Positions 1 to 8,666 of a DNA stretch of 64,000 nt are shown here, piece after piece (within the stretch, counting starts at the first letter, position 1; each line of letters begins with the position of its first letter). The translations under genes were made by a program, and so were the position numbers. The notes beneath the pieces were generated by a model, which made no database searches, was not told the origin of the DNA, and saw only the letters and a program-made list of their open reading frames with translations. The stretch lies in NCBI GenBank assembly GCA_028714855.1, contig JAQTLP010000011.1:1-64000 (forward strand). Direction: 5' to 3'. The DNA comes from Phycisphaerae bacterium. Its GTDB lineage: Bacteria; Planctomycetota; Phycisphaerae; Sedimentisphaerales; Anaerobacaceae.

Positions 1-126
1 TCTTCCTCTCATCCCAGTTAATGGTTTTGCGATTTTCATAGTTACGACACGCCCGACAAACACCTTCTTTATCAAAAATAGAACCGGGCCTCGTATCAGG
101 CATCGCACATTTTTTGCAATAACGCA
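1..126 (-). CDS. N-acetyl sugar amidotransferase (PseA/WbpG-like), N-terminal part
   Basis: Only the first 42 codons are inside the window; the gene runs off the left edge. The frame opens with MRYCKKCAMPDTRPG and continues with a second CxxC (VCRACRNYE). This Cys-pair N-terminus followed by NWDER is characteristic of the WbpG/PseA family, which transfers an amino group to N-acetylated sugar nucleotides (for example on the way to pseudaminic or legionaminic acid, or LPS sugars). The ATG at 126 is preceded by an AAAGGAGC ribosome-binding site at about 131-138, which supports the start. The call rests on the N-terminal motif only; the catalytic PP-loop lies outside the window. Confidence 0.72.
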
Positions 127-759
127 TTGTTAAGCTCCTTTCTTCTAGTAATTATACGTAACTTGTTTTTTAGAGTATCCATGCCGCAATTTTCAAAGAA
201 TAGGGCTATATTGGATAGCGAAAGGTCTTTCTTGCCATTCCTGATGAAACGCCAGCACTATTAGCCCTAAACCCAAACTACCAAACCTTCTCAACCTTAC
301 TATTATTCACCTTTCAGATTTCTATCTATGGCTGTCATCGCTAGTGCAATTACTCTTTTTATAAGCAACGATTGTGCCAACACTGCTTGATAGGTCGTAA
401 CTACTTATCACGCATAGAGATATGATTTGTATTTGGGCGAATGGCAGGCGATATAATGCGACAATTATGTAGCTTATTTCTAAAAAGGTACATTTATGTT
501 ATTATTATGTCGATACTGCTGTTTGTTGCTGAGAAACGAAGGTTTTGACGAAGAGAGGTGTTATATTTCCTTGTATTTACTATAGTTAAGTAATATTATA
601 TGCGATTATTAATTTTTAGCTGGGAAAAATATTTTGAGATTTTGGTTGAACATGTTACAAATATGTAACATAATTGTTAATAAGAAATGCTCGGAAAGTG
701 GTAAAAATTGGTGAAAAATAGCCTAAAAGTGCGCAAAAACGCTAAGAAATGGTTAACAA
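127..759. other. AT-rich intergenic region
   Basis: This 633-base stretch between a leftward and a rightward gene should hold both promoters. I see no open frame with coding character and no RNA gene. The only clear structure is the inverted repeat at 653-670 (own entry). A segment at 687-719 resembles one at 42181-42211. Confidence 0.6.
653..670. promoter_or_regulatory. Perfect inverted repeat TGTTACA-N4-TGTAACA, possible operator
   Basis: Two perfect 7-base half-sites are separated by AATA, about 90 bases upstream of the sigma-54-activator gene. The size and symmetry fit a dimeric repressor or activator site. No regulator can be assigned from sequence alone. Confidence 0.4.
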
Positions 760-2328
760 ATGACAAAAAAAGGCACGCTTTTGCAAGCAAATGAAGTACA
801 TAATGTAAAGCAGCTCGAAGCCCTTTATAAGGTCAGTCAGATTCTCGTAACCGGCACTCGCCAGCAGCAGGCGCTGGCTGATATTCTGGATATGCTGGAT
901 AGAGATCTTGGTTTGAACAGGGGCACAATTACACTTCTTGTGCCGGACAGTGAAGAAATTAGAATCGAGGCGGCACATAACTTTTCAAAAGAACAAAGCC
1001 GGCGGATTACATATCGAATCGGAGAGGGCGTAACGGGAAAAGTTATGCAAACCGGCAAGCCGATGGTCGTTCCGAGAGTTTCCCAAGAGCCCTTGTTTCT
1101 GAACCGCTTCGAAAGATGGAATGTAACGAAACAGGAATTAAGTTTCATTTGCGTACCGATTTCCGTCGGCGACGATGTGATTGGGACAATTTCGGTTGAT
1201 AGGCCTTTCGAAGAAAGGGCGCCGTTCGATGATGAGATGCGCATCCTAAGCATCGTAGCAAGCATGATTGCCAATAATGTGCAATCGCGACGAGAAGCCG
1301 CCATGCAAAGGCAAATGCTCGAAGACGAGAACCTGCGGTTACGCAGCGAGCTGGAAGGGAAATTCCGGCCTGAAAACATGACAGGCAATTCGAACGCAAT
1401 GCGTGATGTGTATCACCAGATTCAACAGGTCGCGAACAGTAATACCACCATTCTCATACGCGGCGAGTCCGGCACCGGTAAAGAACTCGTAGCTCACGCA
1501 ATTCATTATACCGGTTCGAGAGCAAAAAACCCTTTTATAAAAATTAACTGCGCCGCTTTGAACGAGAACCTTCTTGAGAGTGAGCTATTCGGCCATGAAA
1601 AAGGGGCTTTTACCGGGGCAATACAGACTCGAAAGGGAAGACTGGAAGAGGCAGGGGAGGGGACTATATTTCTGGATGAGATTGGGGATTTTTCGCCTAC
1701 GATTCAGGTGAAGCTGCTTCGCGTTCTTCAAGAGCGTGAATTCGAGCGAGTCGGAAGCAACCGCACATTGAAAACCAGCGCGAGGATTATCGCGGCGACA
1801 AATCACGATTTGGAAAAGGCAGTCGAGCAGGGGAGTTTTCGGCAGGACCTCTATTACCGGATAAATGTGTTTCCGATTTTTTTGCCACCGCTACGGTCTC
1901 GCAAGGACGACATTCTGCTATTGGCCGACCATTTCACTGAACTTTACTCAAAGAAGATGGGCAAGGAGATACGGCGGATAAGCACATCCGCGATTAATCT
2001 GATGGTGTCTTATCAATGGCCCGGCAACGTCCGTGAACTGGAAAACTGCATCGAACGGGCGGTACTTTTGAGCAGCGACGGCGTAATACACGGACATCAT
2101 CTGCCACCGACGCTGCAAACGTCCGAGACATCAGGGACTATAGGGACAGGCTCCTTAGAGGAAAGGACAAATTTATTCGAGCGAGATTTGATAATCGATG
2201 CGCTAAAACGATGCAACGGGAATCTGGCGTTTACAGCACGCGATCTGAAAACAACTGCGAGAATCATAAGCTACAAGGTCAAAGAGCTTGGAATCGACTA
2301 CAAACGATACCGTAATAAAAAGGGATAA
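760..2328 (+). CDS. Sigma-54-dependent transcriptional activator, NifA type
   Basis: 522 residues. An N-terminal GAF sensor domain (about 16-180) is followed by an AAA+ sigma-54-interaction domain (about 205-440) with Walker A GESGTGKE (about 235-242) and the sigma-54 contact loop GAFTGA (about 282-287). A Fis-type helix-turn-helix lies near 475-515. GAF plus AAA+ plus Fis is the NifA/FhlA-like arrangement, so it should hydrolyse ATP to open sigma-54 promoters in response to a small ligand or redox signal. There is no receiver domain, so it is not an NtrC-type response regulator. The ATG at 760 has only a weak ribosome-binding site. The next gene starts 3 bases after its stop, so the two are probably co-transcribed. 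The target promoters are unknown. Confidence 0.9.
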   Translation: MTKKGTLLQANEVHNVKQLEALYKVSQILVTGTRQQQALADILDMLDRDLGLNRGTITLLVPDSEEIRIEAAHNFSKEQSRRITYRIGEGVTGKVMQTGKPMVVPRVSQEPLFLNRFERWNVTKQELSFICVPISVGDDVIGTISVDRPFEERAPFDDEMRILSIVASMIANNVQSRREAAMQRQMLEDENLRLRSELEGKFRPENMTGNSNAMRDVYHQIQQVANSNTTILIRGESGTGKELVAHAIHYTGSRAKNPFIKINCAALNENLLESELFGHEKGAFTGAIQTRKGRLEEAGEGTIFLDEIGDFSPTIQVKLLRVLQEREFERVGSNRTLKTSARIIAATNHDLEKAVEQGSFRQDLYYRINVFPIFLPPLRSRKDDILLLADHFTELYSKKMGKEIRRISTSAINLMVSYQWPGNVRELENCIERAVLLSSDGVIHGHHLPPTLQTSETSGTIGTGSLEERTNLFERDLIIDALKRCNGNLAFTARDLKTTARIISYKVKELGIDYKRYRNKKG

Positions 2329-2331
2329 TCT

Positions 2332-4911
2332 ATGGCGTGGGCAAGTACAGGACTGGCGGGGCTGGATAAGCTGCTTTGCGATTTGAAAAAAGGCGACAAC
2401 GTCGTATGGCAAGTGGACAGCGTTGACGATTACCGTCATTTTCTGAATCCATACGTAGCGAAGGCGTTACAGGACAATCGCAATATAGTATATATGAGGT
2501 TTGCCCAGCATAGGCCTCTGATAGAGAACCAGCCGAAGATTACGGTTTATCAGCTCGATGCGAGCAGCGGGTTTGAGAGTTTCTCCAAGGGTATCCATAC
2601 TATAATTTCGAAGGAAGGCAGAGAAGCCTACTATGTGTTCGATTGTCTTTCGGATTTGCTAAGCGCATGGGCAACGGACCTGATGATAGGCAATTTCTTT
2701 AAGGTCACGTGTCCTTATCTATTCGAGCTGGACACCATCGCATACTTTGCGATACTACGGAATTATCACTCATTTCAAACGGTCGCCCGCATTCGCGAGA
2801 CGACACAGCTATTGCTGGATGTGTATAATTTCGAAGAAAGCTATTACGTGCACCCCCTGAAGGTTTGGAACCGCTACTCGCATACGATGTTTCTTCCGCA
2901 TCTTCAGGAAGGGGAAGATTTTCTGCCGATAACAAGCAGCGTTGACGCCAGCAGAGTTTTGTCCCAGATTTCCCAAAAAGACCGGAACGGCTCAGCAAGG
3001 ACTTTGGACTACTGGGACCGTTTATTTATGAAGGCCGACAGCATGGCAAAAGCCCCACCTGATTCGAAGGGCGCTAAGGAACTGGTGGGGGAGCTTTGCA
3101 GGATAATGGTTGGGCGTGAGAAAAGGATGTCCAATCTCGCAAGGGACAGTTTTTCCGTAGAAGACCTTGTTACGATAAAGAGCAGGCTGATAGGAAGCGG
3201 CTTTATCGGCGGCAAGGCCGCAGGTATGCTGATTGCGCAAAAGATTCTGTCGCTGGACAAGTCTTTTGACTGGAGCGGGTATCTTGAGTCGCATGATTCC
3301 TTCTACGTCGGCTCAGATATTTTCTACAGCTATATAGTTGAAAACGGCTGGTGGAAACTGCTGATGGAGCAAAAGACGAAGGAAGGTTATTTCAAAGCGG
3401 CGCCTGAATTGAAAGAAAACATGCTGCGCGGCAAGTTTCCCAGCCAAATTCGCGAGCGTTTCCAGGAGTTAATCGAGTATTTCGGCCAGTCCCCTATTAT
3501 CCTGCGTTCAAGCAGTCTTCTGGAAGATTCTTTCGGCAATGCCTTTGCGGGCAAATACGAAAGCCTGTTCCTTGTAAATCAAGGCAGCCCGGAACAGCGT
3601 TATTCTGAATTTGAAGAAGCAATTCGCAGAATTTATGCAAGCACTATGGATGAAGGCGCGCTGGCCTATCGTTTGGAAAGAGGGCTTAGCGAGCAGGATG
3701 AGCAGATGGCGCTGCTTGTTCAAAGGGTGTCCGGCTCTTACAAGAAGCGATACTTCTTTCCCGACCTTGCCGGTGTGGGAGTATCTTACAATACCTTTGT
3801 GTGGAAGCCTGAGATGGACCCGAAGGCCGGTATGCTTCGGCTGGTATTAGGCCTCGGCACACGAGCGGTAGAGCGAGTAGAGGACGACTACCCGCAGACA
3901 ATAGCCCTCGATGAGCCGCTGTCGAGACCTTACGTGGAAAGGCAAGACGCAAAAAGATTCTCGCAGCATAAAATCGATATACTCGACACGCAAGAGAACT
4001 GTTTGAGAGCGATTGACGTAACCGAGGCGATTAATGAAGGCCTCGATATAAAGCTGGATTTGCTGGCGAGCGAGGACCGCGACACTCTGCGGCAAATGGC
4101 AGAGCTCGGCGTGAAAGGCCGGCAGGCATGGGTATTGACCTTCGAAAAACTGCTGGCTGAGACTAACTTTGCCCCAATTATGCAGAGACTATTAAAAACT
4201 CTGGACAGCCGGTATCAATATCCTGTTGACATAGAATTCACGGTGAATTTCACTGAGGATAATACATTCAGGATTAATCTGCTCCAGTGCAGACCGCTTC
4301 AGACCAAGGGTATAAAGGCAGGGACGCATCTGCCGAAAAACATCAAGCCGGAAAAAATCCTTTTCGAATCGCAGGGATATATTATGGGCGGCAGCATCTC
4401 GCATCCGCTAAAAAGAATTATCTACGTTGACCCTGCAAAATATGTTGAGTTGTCTATTTCACAAAAATACAGTGTAGCCCGGCTGATAGGAAAGCTGAAC
4501 TCGCGCATAACCAGCAGAGAGACGGTGCCAACTATTTTGCTCGGGCCCGGCAGATGGGGCACAACGACACCCAGCCTGGGTGTGCCGGTCAACTTCGCTG
4601 AAATCAACCGAATAAGTGTATTGGCAGAGATAGCCTACGAAGGGGGCAACCTGATGCCGGAGCTTTCTTTCGGCACTCATTTCTTTCAGGATTTGGTTGA
4701 AAGTGACATCTTTTATGTGGCCATTTTTCCGCAGAAGGAAAACGTGGTATTTAACAATGAGAGACTACTTAGAATGCATAATTTGCTGGCCGATGTCTTT
4801 CCCGAAGAGAGCAAATATGAAGATGTAATTCGAGTTTACGATGTAGACTCAGAGCAACTACAAATTATGTCCGATGTCGTATCTCAAAGGGTTGTTTGCT
4901 TCTTCACCTGA
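2332..4911 (+). CDS. PEP/pyruvate-binding domain protein (PPDK N-terminal-like)
   Basis: 859 residues. The middle carries the ATP-grasp PEP/pyruvate-binding fold of PPDK and PEP synthase: the lysine loop FIGGKAAGM (about 290), PIILRSSSLLEDSFG (about 388) and the C-terminal INLLQCRPLQ. The first 250 residues resemble a degenerate RecA/KaiC-like domain (GLAGLDKLL, then GDNVVWQVD) without a good Walker A. The swivelling phosphohistidine domain and the PEP-utilising TIM barrel of true PPDK are absent. It is therefore not a complete PPDK and may be a regulatory or phosphotransfer protein. The ATG at 2332 sits behind an AAGGGA motif inside the end of the activator gene. That tight pairing suggests it works with the sigma-54 activator. 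The biochemical role is unknown. Confidence 0.8.
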   Translation: MAWASTGLAGLDKLLCDLKKGDNVVWQVDSVDDYRHFLNPYVAKALQDNRNIVYMRFAQHRPLIENQPKITVYQLDASSGFESFSKGIHTIISKEGREAYYVFDCLSDLLSAWATDLMIGNFFKVTCPYLFELDTIAYFAILRNYHSFQTVARIRETTQLLLDVYNFEESYYVHPLKVWNRYSHTMFLPHLQEGEDFLPITSSVDASRVLSQISQKDRNGSARTLDYWDRLFMKADSMAKAPPDSKGAKELVGELCRIMVGREKRMSNLARDSFSVEDLVTIKSRLIGSGFIGGKAAGMLIAQKILSLDKSFDWSGYLESHDSFYVGSDIFYSYIVENGWWKLLMEQKTKEGYFKAAPELKENMLRGKFPSQIRERFQELIEYFGQSPIILRSSSLLEDSFGNAFAGKYESLFLVNQGSPEQRYSEFEEAIRRIYASTMDEGALAYRLERGLSEQDEQMALLVQRVSGSYKKRYFFPDLAGVGVSYNTFVWKPEMDPKAGMLRLVLGLGTRAVERVEDDYPQTIALDEPLSRPYVERQDAKRFSQHKIDILDTQENCLRAIDVTEAINEGLDIKLDLLASEDRDTLRQMAELGVKGRQAWVLTFEKLLAETNFAPIMQRLLKTLDSRYQYPVDIEFTVNFTEDNTFRINLLQCRPLQTKGIKAGTHLPKNIKPEKILFESQGYIMGGSISHPLKRIIYVDPAKYVELSISQKYSVARLIGKLNSRITSRETVPTILLGPGRWGTTTPSLGVPVNFAEINRISVLAEIAYEGGNLMPELSFGTHFFQDLVESDIFYVAIFPQKENVVFNNERLLRMHNLLADVFPEESKYEDVIRVYDVDSEQLQIMSDVVSQRVVCFFT

Positions 4912-5019
4912 TGATTTTATTATCTGTCTGAGCTCTTAGTGGTGTCTGTCCGTGAACTTGGCATAAATGATGATGTGCAAGGAGGAGATGCCACCATCCG
5001 GCAAAAGTCAAAACGATAT

Positions 5020-5092
<73 letters not shown>

Positions 5093-5109
5093 TGCCTGTA
5101 AACTAAAAC

Positions 5110-5181
5110 TGGGCCCGCAAGGATTTGAACCTTGGACCAATGGATTATGAGTCCACTGCTCTACCGCTGAGCTACGAGCCC
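5110..5181 (-). tRNA. tRNA with CAT anticodon (elongator Met or Ile2)
   Basis: The reverse strand folds as a complete cloverleaf of 72 bases. The acceptor GGGCTCG pairs with CGGGCCC with one G-U, discriminator A. The anticodon stem TGGA/TCCA encloses loop CTCATAA, and the T loop is GGTTCAAATCC. The CAT anticodon fits elongator methionine or lysidine-modified isoleucine-2. The TTGGTC variable region slightly favours Ile2, but I cannot settle this by eye. It is not the initiator type (no GGG/CCC in the anticodon stem). Confidence 0.9.
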
Positions 5182-5577
5182 TTTAAATAACTCTAATTAT
5201 TTTCAGCATAACAGCTTCCATATGGATTTGTCAATATCCTGTTTTTCGGGCATCCTTTTAATTGGGCTTTATTGGTGTCATTTTTGGTGTCAGTCATTCC
5301 CAAGAATCAGTTTTATGACAAATTTTGAGGCTCTTGTTTCAGAATAATCTCATAAATTTTAATCTTTGACAGTGCATGAAAAATTTTGTATAAATTAAAC
5401 AACTATGATGTTTTCGGCTAAGATGCGCGTATGAAAATAAGTAAGGATAGCAATTATTTTATTAGCTGACGTGGCATAAACACGGTTGATTTGAAGACTG
5501 GTTGACTGTGCGGCTTTGGCTGGTGAGATAGACGCTGTGCTTATCAAATGACCGTAATATGAAAAGTCGTTTGCTAT
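5182..5577. other. Intergenic region with leader of the kinase-reductase gene
   Basis: 396 bases. It contains a direct repeat TTGGTGTCA at 5272-5280 and 5284-5292 and the strong promoter at 5366-5394. About 175 bases of untranslated leader follow, with no convincing gene or fold. Confidence 0.5.
5366..5394 (+). promoter_or_regulatory. Sigma-70-type promoter for the kinase-reductase gene
   Basis: A perfect -35 TTGACA (5366-5371) and a good -10 TATAAA (5389-5394) are separated by exactly 17 bases. Transcription would start near 5401, leaving a leader of about 175 bases before the ATG at 5578. Confidence 0.65.
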
Positions 5578-8019
5578 ATGCGAAACTCAGCTAATTCGAA
5601 TATAGGGGCAGGAAAAAACCAATCGGAGATATTGGAATTTGCTTCGCTGATAGCCCATCAGCTGCAATCACCTATCGGCACTGTTAGTACAATCTTAAAT
5701 ACGCTTGTCAGTGAGGCTGCTGGTCCTCTGACTTCAAAACAGAAAGATTTGCTGGCCCGGGCCAACGCTCGTTGTGAAGAAGGGGTCTCCACCGTTCGGC
5801 GCATGCTGGCAATTGTTTCTGCGATGACCAGCCGGGATAAAGCAGGTTTAAGCCATACCGATATAGCTGCGATTGTCCGCAAGGCCAAGGCTCGCTATGA
5901 AGAGAAAGCTCTCCAACTGAACGTAACGTTTACTGTGGAAACTAACGTTGACTCGGTATATGTGAAAGGTTCTGAACCTGCTCTGGCAGAGGTACTCAAT
6001 GCTCTGGTCGATAATGCGTTAAAGTACACATCTGGGAACGGCCGAATCAGGGTTACTCTTTTTGGAAACTCTTATGAACAGATAGTTCATCTTTCGGTGG
6101 CTGATTCGGGAGTAGGAATTCCCGAAGGACTGCGTGAAAAAGTTTTTGAACCATTTTATCGTACTCCTGCTGCCAGAGACTCTAGCCGTACAGGAATAGG
6201 GCTCGGCCTTTCTTTCGTAAAAGCGGTTATCGAGGAGCTCGGCGGAACGGTACAGGCTGGAAAAGCCGACCTGGGTGGTGCAGAAATTATGCTCAAGCTC
6301 CCCATGGTTGAACGGGCCAGCGAGAAGCCGGCAGAAAAAGCTGCTGCCTTCAAAGTAATCATAATTGGTGGTGTAGCCGCCGGTCCAAAGGTGGCGTCCA
6401 AGGTCATCCGGTTATTGCCAGAGGCCGACGTTACTGTCATCGAGAAAGGTGAGTTTCTCTCCTATGCCGGCTGCGGCCTTCCTTACTATATTTCCGGTGT
6501 TGTGAAAAACCATGCGGAGCTCATGAGTACTCCTATGGGTGCTCTGCGGGACCTGGTCTTTTTCCAGAAAGTCAAAAATGTGCGGGTGCTAAGTCGAACC
6601 GAGGCGGTCGAGATTGATCGCACCGCCAAAGAAGTTCGCATTCGAGACCTCAGTAGCGGAGTAGAATCTAACCTTAACTATGATAAGCTCGTGCTCGCCA
6701 CTGGCGCATCCCCTATACGGCCATCTATTCCAGGTAATGATCTAAGTAACATCTTCTGCCTTCATGGTGTTCGAGATGCAGAGGGAATCAGGGCTGCCCT
6801 GTTGGCAGGCAAAGCCCGAGATGTTGTCATTGTTGGAGGGGGTCTGATTGGGATGGAAACCACCGAAGCGTTAGTTAGTAGCGGATGCCGGGTGACAATA
6901 GTGGAAATGCTGCCGCATACTCTCCGGATTTTGGATCCGGAAATGGCCAAGCTGGTTGAGCTTCATCTTGAGTCAAAAGGGGTGAAAGTTCTTATTAACA
7001 CGAAAGTTGAATCATTTCAAGGTGACGGTAGGGTGCAAACCGTTGTTACAGATAAAGGGGCTATTCCTGCGGATATGGTAATCATGGGAATTGGTGTTCG
7101 ACCGAATGTTGCTTTGGCTCAGCGGGCGGCTCTTGAACTGGGTGAAACAGGTGCCATCAAAGTGGATGAGCATATGTGTACTTCTGACCCGGATATATAT
7201 GCCGCTGGTGATTGTGTGGAGAGCAGAGATATTCTCACCGGCCGGTCTTGCTACGTACCACTTGGCTCTACCGCAAATAAGCAAGGCCGTGCAGCTGCGG
7301 TTAACTTGTGTGGCGGTAACGATGCTTTTCCAGGCGTTCTGGAAAGCACTGCGTGCAAAGTTTTTGATTATTGCGTGGCCCGAACGGGGCTGACTGAATC
7401 GGCGGCCAAGAAATTAGGCTACAAGGTTACCACAGCGCTGGTACCTGCCCCGGACAGGGCCAGCTACATGCCGACAGTGAAATTGCTTATGCTCAAGATC
7501 ATCGTGGACAGCGATACTCGCCGGTTTCTTGGAGCACAGGCTGTAGGTCCGGGCGATGGTGATAAGCGCATCGATATTGCCGCCACGGCTATCACAGGCA
7601 GTATGACGGTTGACAAGGTGGCGAACCTGGACTTGTGTTATGCGCCGCCATACTCGCCTGCTATGGATAACATTATAACAGCGGCAAATGTGGCGCGAAA
7701 TAAACTCGATGGTTATATGGTTGGCGTATCTGCAGAGGAAGTGCATAAAATGCTTGCAGAAAAGAAGGATTTCTTTTTCCTCGATGCACGCACAGTGGGT
7801 GAACATGAACAAGTTCGTTTGCCCGGAGCCACACTGATTCCGTTAGCTTCGCTTCGCGGACGGCTGGATGAAATACCCAGGGACAAAGAGATTGTGGCGT
7901 TTTGCCAGATATCTTTGCGCGGGTATGAGGCGGCTCTGGTCCTCAAGGCGGCTGGCTTTAATGATGTGCGCGTGTTGGATGGCGGCATGGCTATGTGGCC
8001 ATATGAGAAAATTCAATGA
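5578..8019 (+). CDS. Histidine kinase / CoA-disulfide reductase-like / rhodanese fusion protein
   Basis: 813 residues in one uninterrupted frame. Residues 1-245 are a cytosolic histidine kinase: H box SLIAHQLQSP (His27), N box LVDNALKY, G1 DSGVGIP and G2 GIGLGLSFVK. Residues about 255-705 are an FAD/NAD(P)H oxidoreductase of the CoA-disulfide reductase and NADH-dependent per/polysulfide reductase family. It has dinucleotide motif VIIIGGVAAG, active-site Cys299 in SYAGCGLPYYISG, second motif VVIVGGGLIGMET and FAD motif IYAAGDCVE. Residues about 720-813 are a rhodanese domain with Cys776 in AFCQISLRGYEA. The reductase-rhodanese pair is a known type of persulfide enzyme. The kinase at the front is not a usual partner. 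No transmembrane segment is seen. A lone receiver gene follows at 8127. Redox or sulfur sensing by the flavoenzyme part is inference. Confidence 0.9.
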   Translation: MRNSANSNIGAGKNQSEILEFASLIAHQLQSPIGTVSTILNTLVSEAAGPLTSKQKDLLARANARCEEGVSTVRRMLAIVSAMTSRDKAGLSHTDIAAIVRKAKARYEEKALQLNVTFTVETNVDSVYVKGSEPALAEVLNALVDNALKYTSGNGRIRVTLFGNSYEQIVHLSVADSGVGIPEGLREKVFEPFYRTPAARDSSRTGIGLGLSFVKAVIEELGGTVQAGKADLGGAEIMLKLPMVERASEKPAEKAAAFKVIIIGGVAAGPKVASKVIRLLPEADVTVIEKGEFLSYAGCGLPYYISGVVKNHAELMSTPMGALRDLVFFQKVKNVRVLSRTEAVEIDRTAKEVRIRDLSSGVESNLNYDKLVLATGASPIRPSIPGNDLSNIFCLHGVRDAEGIRAALLAGKARDVVIVGGGLIGMETTEALVSSGCRVTIVEMLPHTLRILDPEMAKLVELHLESKGVKVLINTKVESFQGDGRVQTVVTDKGAIPADMVIMGIGVRPNVALAQRAALELGETGAIKVDEHMCTSDPDIYAAGDCVESRDILTGRSCYVPLGSTANKQGRAAAVNLCGGNDAFPGVLESTACKVFDYCVARTGLTESAAKKLGYKVTTALVPAPDRASYMPTVKLLMLKIIVDSDTRRFLGAQAVGPGDGDKRIDIAATAITGSMTVDKVANLDLCYAPPYSPAMDNIITAANVARNKLDGYMVGVSAEEVHKMLAEKKDFFFLDARTVGEHEQVRLPGATLIPLASLRGRLDEIPRDKEIVAFCQISLRGYEAALVLKAAGFNDVRVLDGGMAMWPYEKIQ

Positions 8020-8126
8020 GTGACAGGAAGATTGAGTATTGACTTTTCAGGAACATTACAATACATTACTACGCCAATTGTTAATACTGAATAGTTATGG
8101 TACTGTAAAATGTTTAAGGGTGAAGA

Positions 8127-8522
8127 ATGGGACAGGAAAGAATTTTAATTATCGACGATGATCCTGATATTACCGAGGCGATGAAGGTAGTTCTGGAAAA
8201 TCAGGGCTATGCCACAGATAGCGCTAAAGATAGTTCTAAAGGAATGGAGCGAATAAAAGCAGCTAAGCCGGATTTGATAATTTTGGACGTTATGATGAAT
8301 ACCACTAGTGAAGGTTTTCTCCTTTCCAGAGAATTAAAGAATGATCCTGAGTATAAACACATACCAATCTTGATGGTAACTTCGGTCAAAGAAAAAACAG
8401 GTATAGATTTCGAAACAGCTGCAGGAGACGAGACTTGGCTTCCGGTGGAAGGATTTTTAAATAAGCCTGTAAAGCCGGAAGTGCTTTTAGACAAAGTCAA
8501 AACTCTTCTTCACGGGCAATAG
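8127..8522 (+). CDS. Single-domain response regulator (receiver only)
   Basis: 131 residues, all receiver domain: acidic pocket IIDDDPD (Asp10-12), phosphorylatable Asp54 in LIILDVMM, a conserved Thr in LMVTSVKE and the Lys in FLNKPVKP. There is no output domain, so it must act through protein contacts or a phosphorelay. It lies 107 bases after the kinase-reductase fusion and 144 bases before the hydrogenase genes. It is therefore the obvious partner of His27 of the fusion, though that pairing is inferred from position. Confidence 0.9.
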   Translation: MGQERILIIDDDPDITEAMKVVLENQGYATDSAKDSSKGMERIKAAKPDLIILDVMMNTTSEGFLLSRELKNDPEYKHIPILMVTSVKEKTGIDFETAAGDETWLPVEGFLNKPVKPEVLLDKVKTLLHGQ

Positions 8523-8666
8523 AAAACATAGAAACCCTTCTTTTGAGTAAGTGAAAGGTTAGCTATTTGTTGTTGGCAGCAGGAAGAATCGGTGATTGTG
8601 TTTTACATATGATGTTTTGTAGCATACAAACACCAGCCAATAGATGTGCTTGATATTAGGTGAAAG

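Noticed and set aside
2332-4911. Pyruvate phosphate dikinase or PEP synthase
   Set aside because: The phosphohistidine and PEP-binding barrel domains are missing.
5272-5292. Direct repeat TTGGTGTCA near the tRNA genes as an integration site
   Set aside because: It is 9 bases only, does not match the end of either tRNA, and there is no integrase or second copy at a distance.
5395-8666. Sigma-54 promoters that the activator at 760 might use before the fusion, receiver or hydrogenase genes
   Set aside because: Candidates such as TGGCATAAACACGG near 5472 and TGGTACTGTAAAATG near 8097 do not keep the GG-N10-GC spacing with the right bases.
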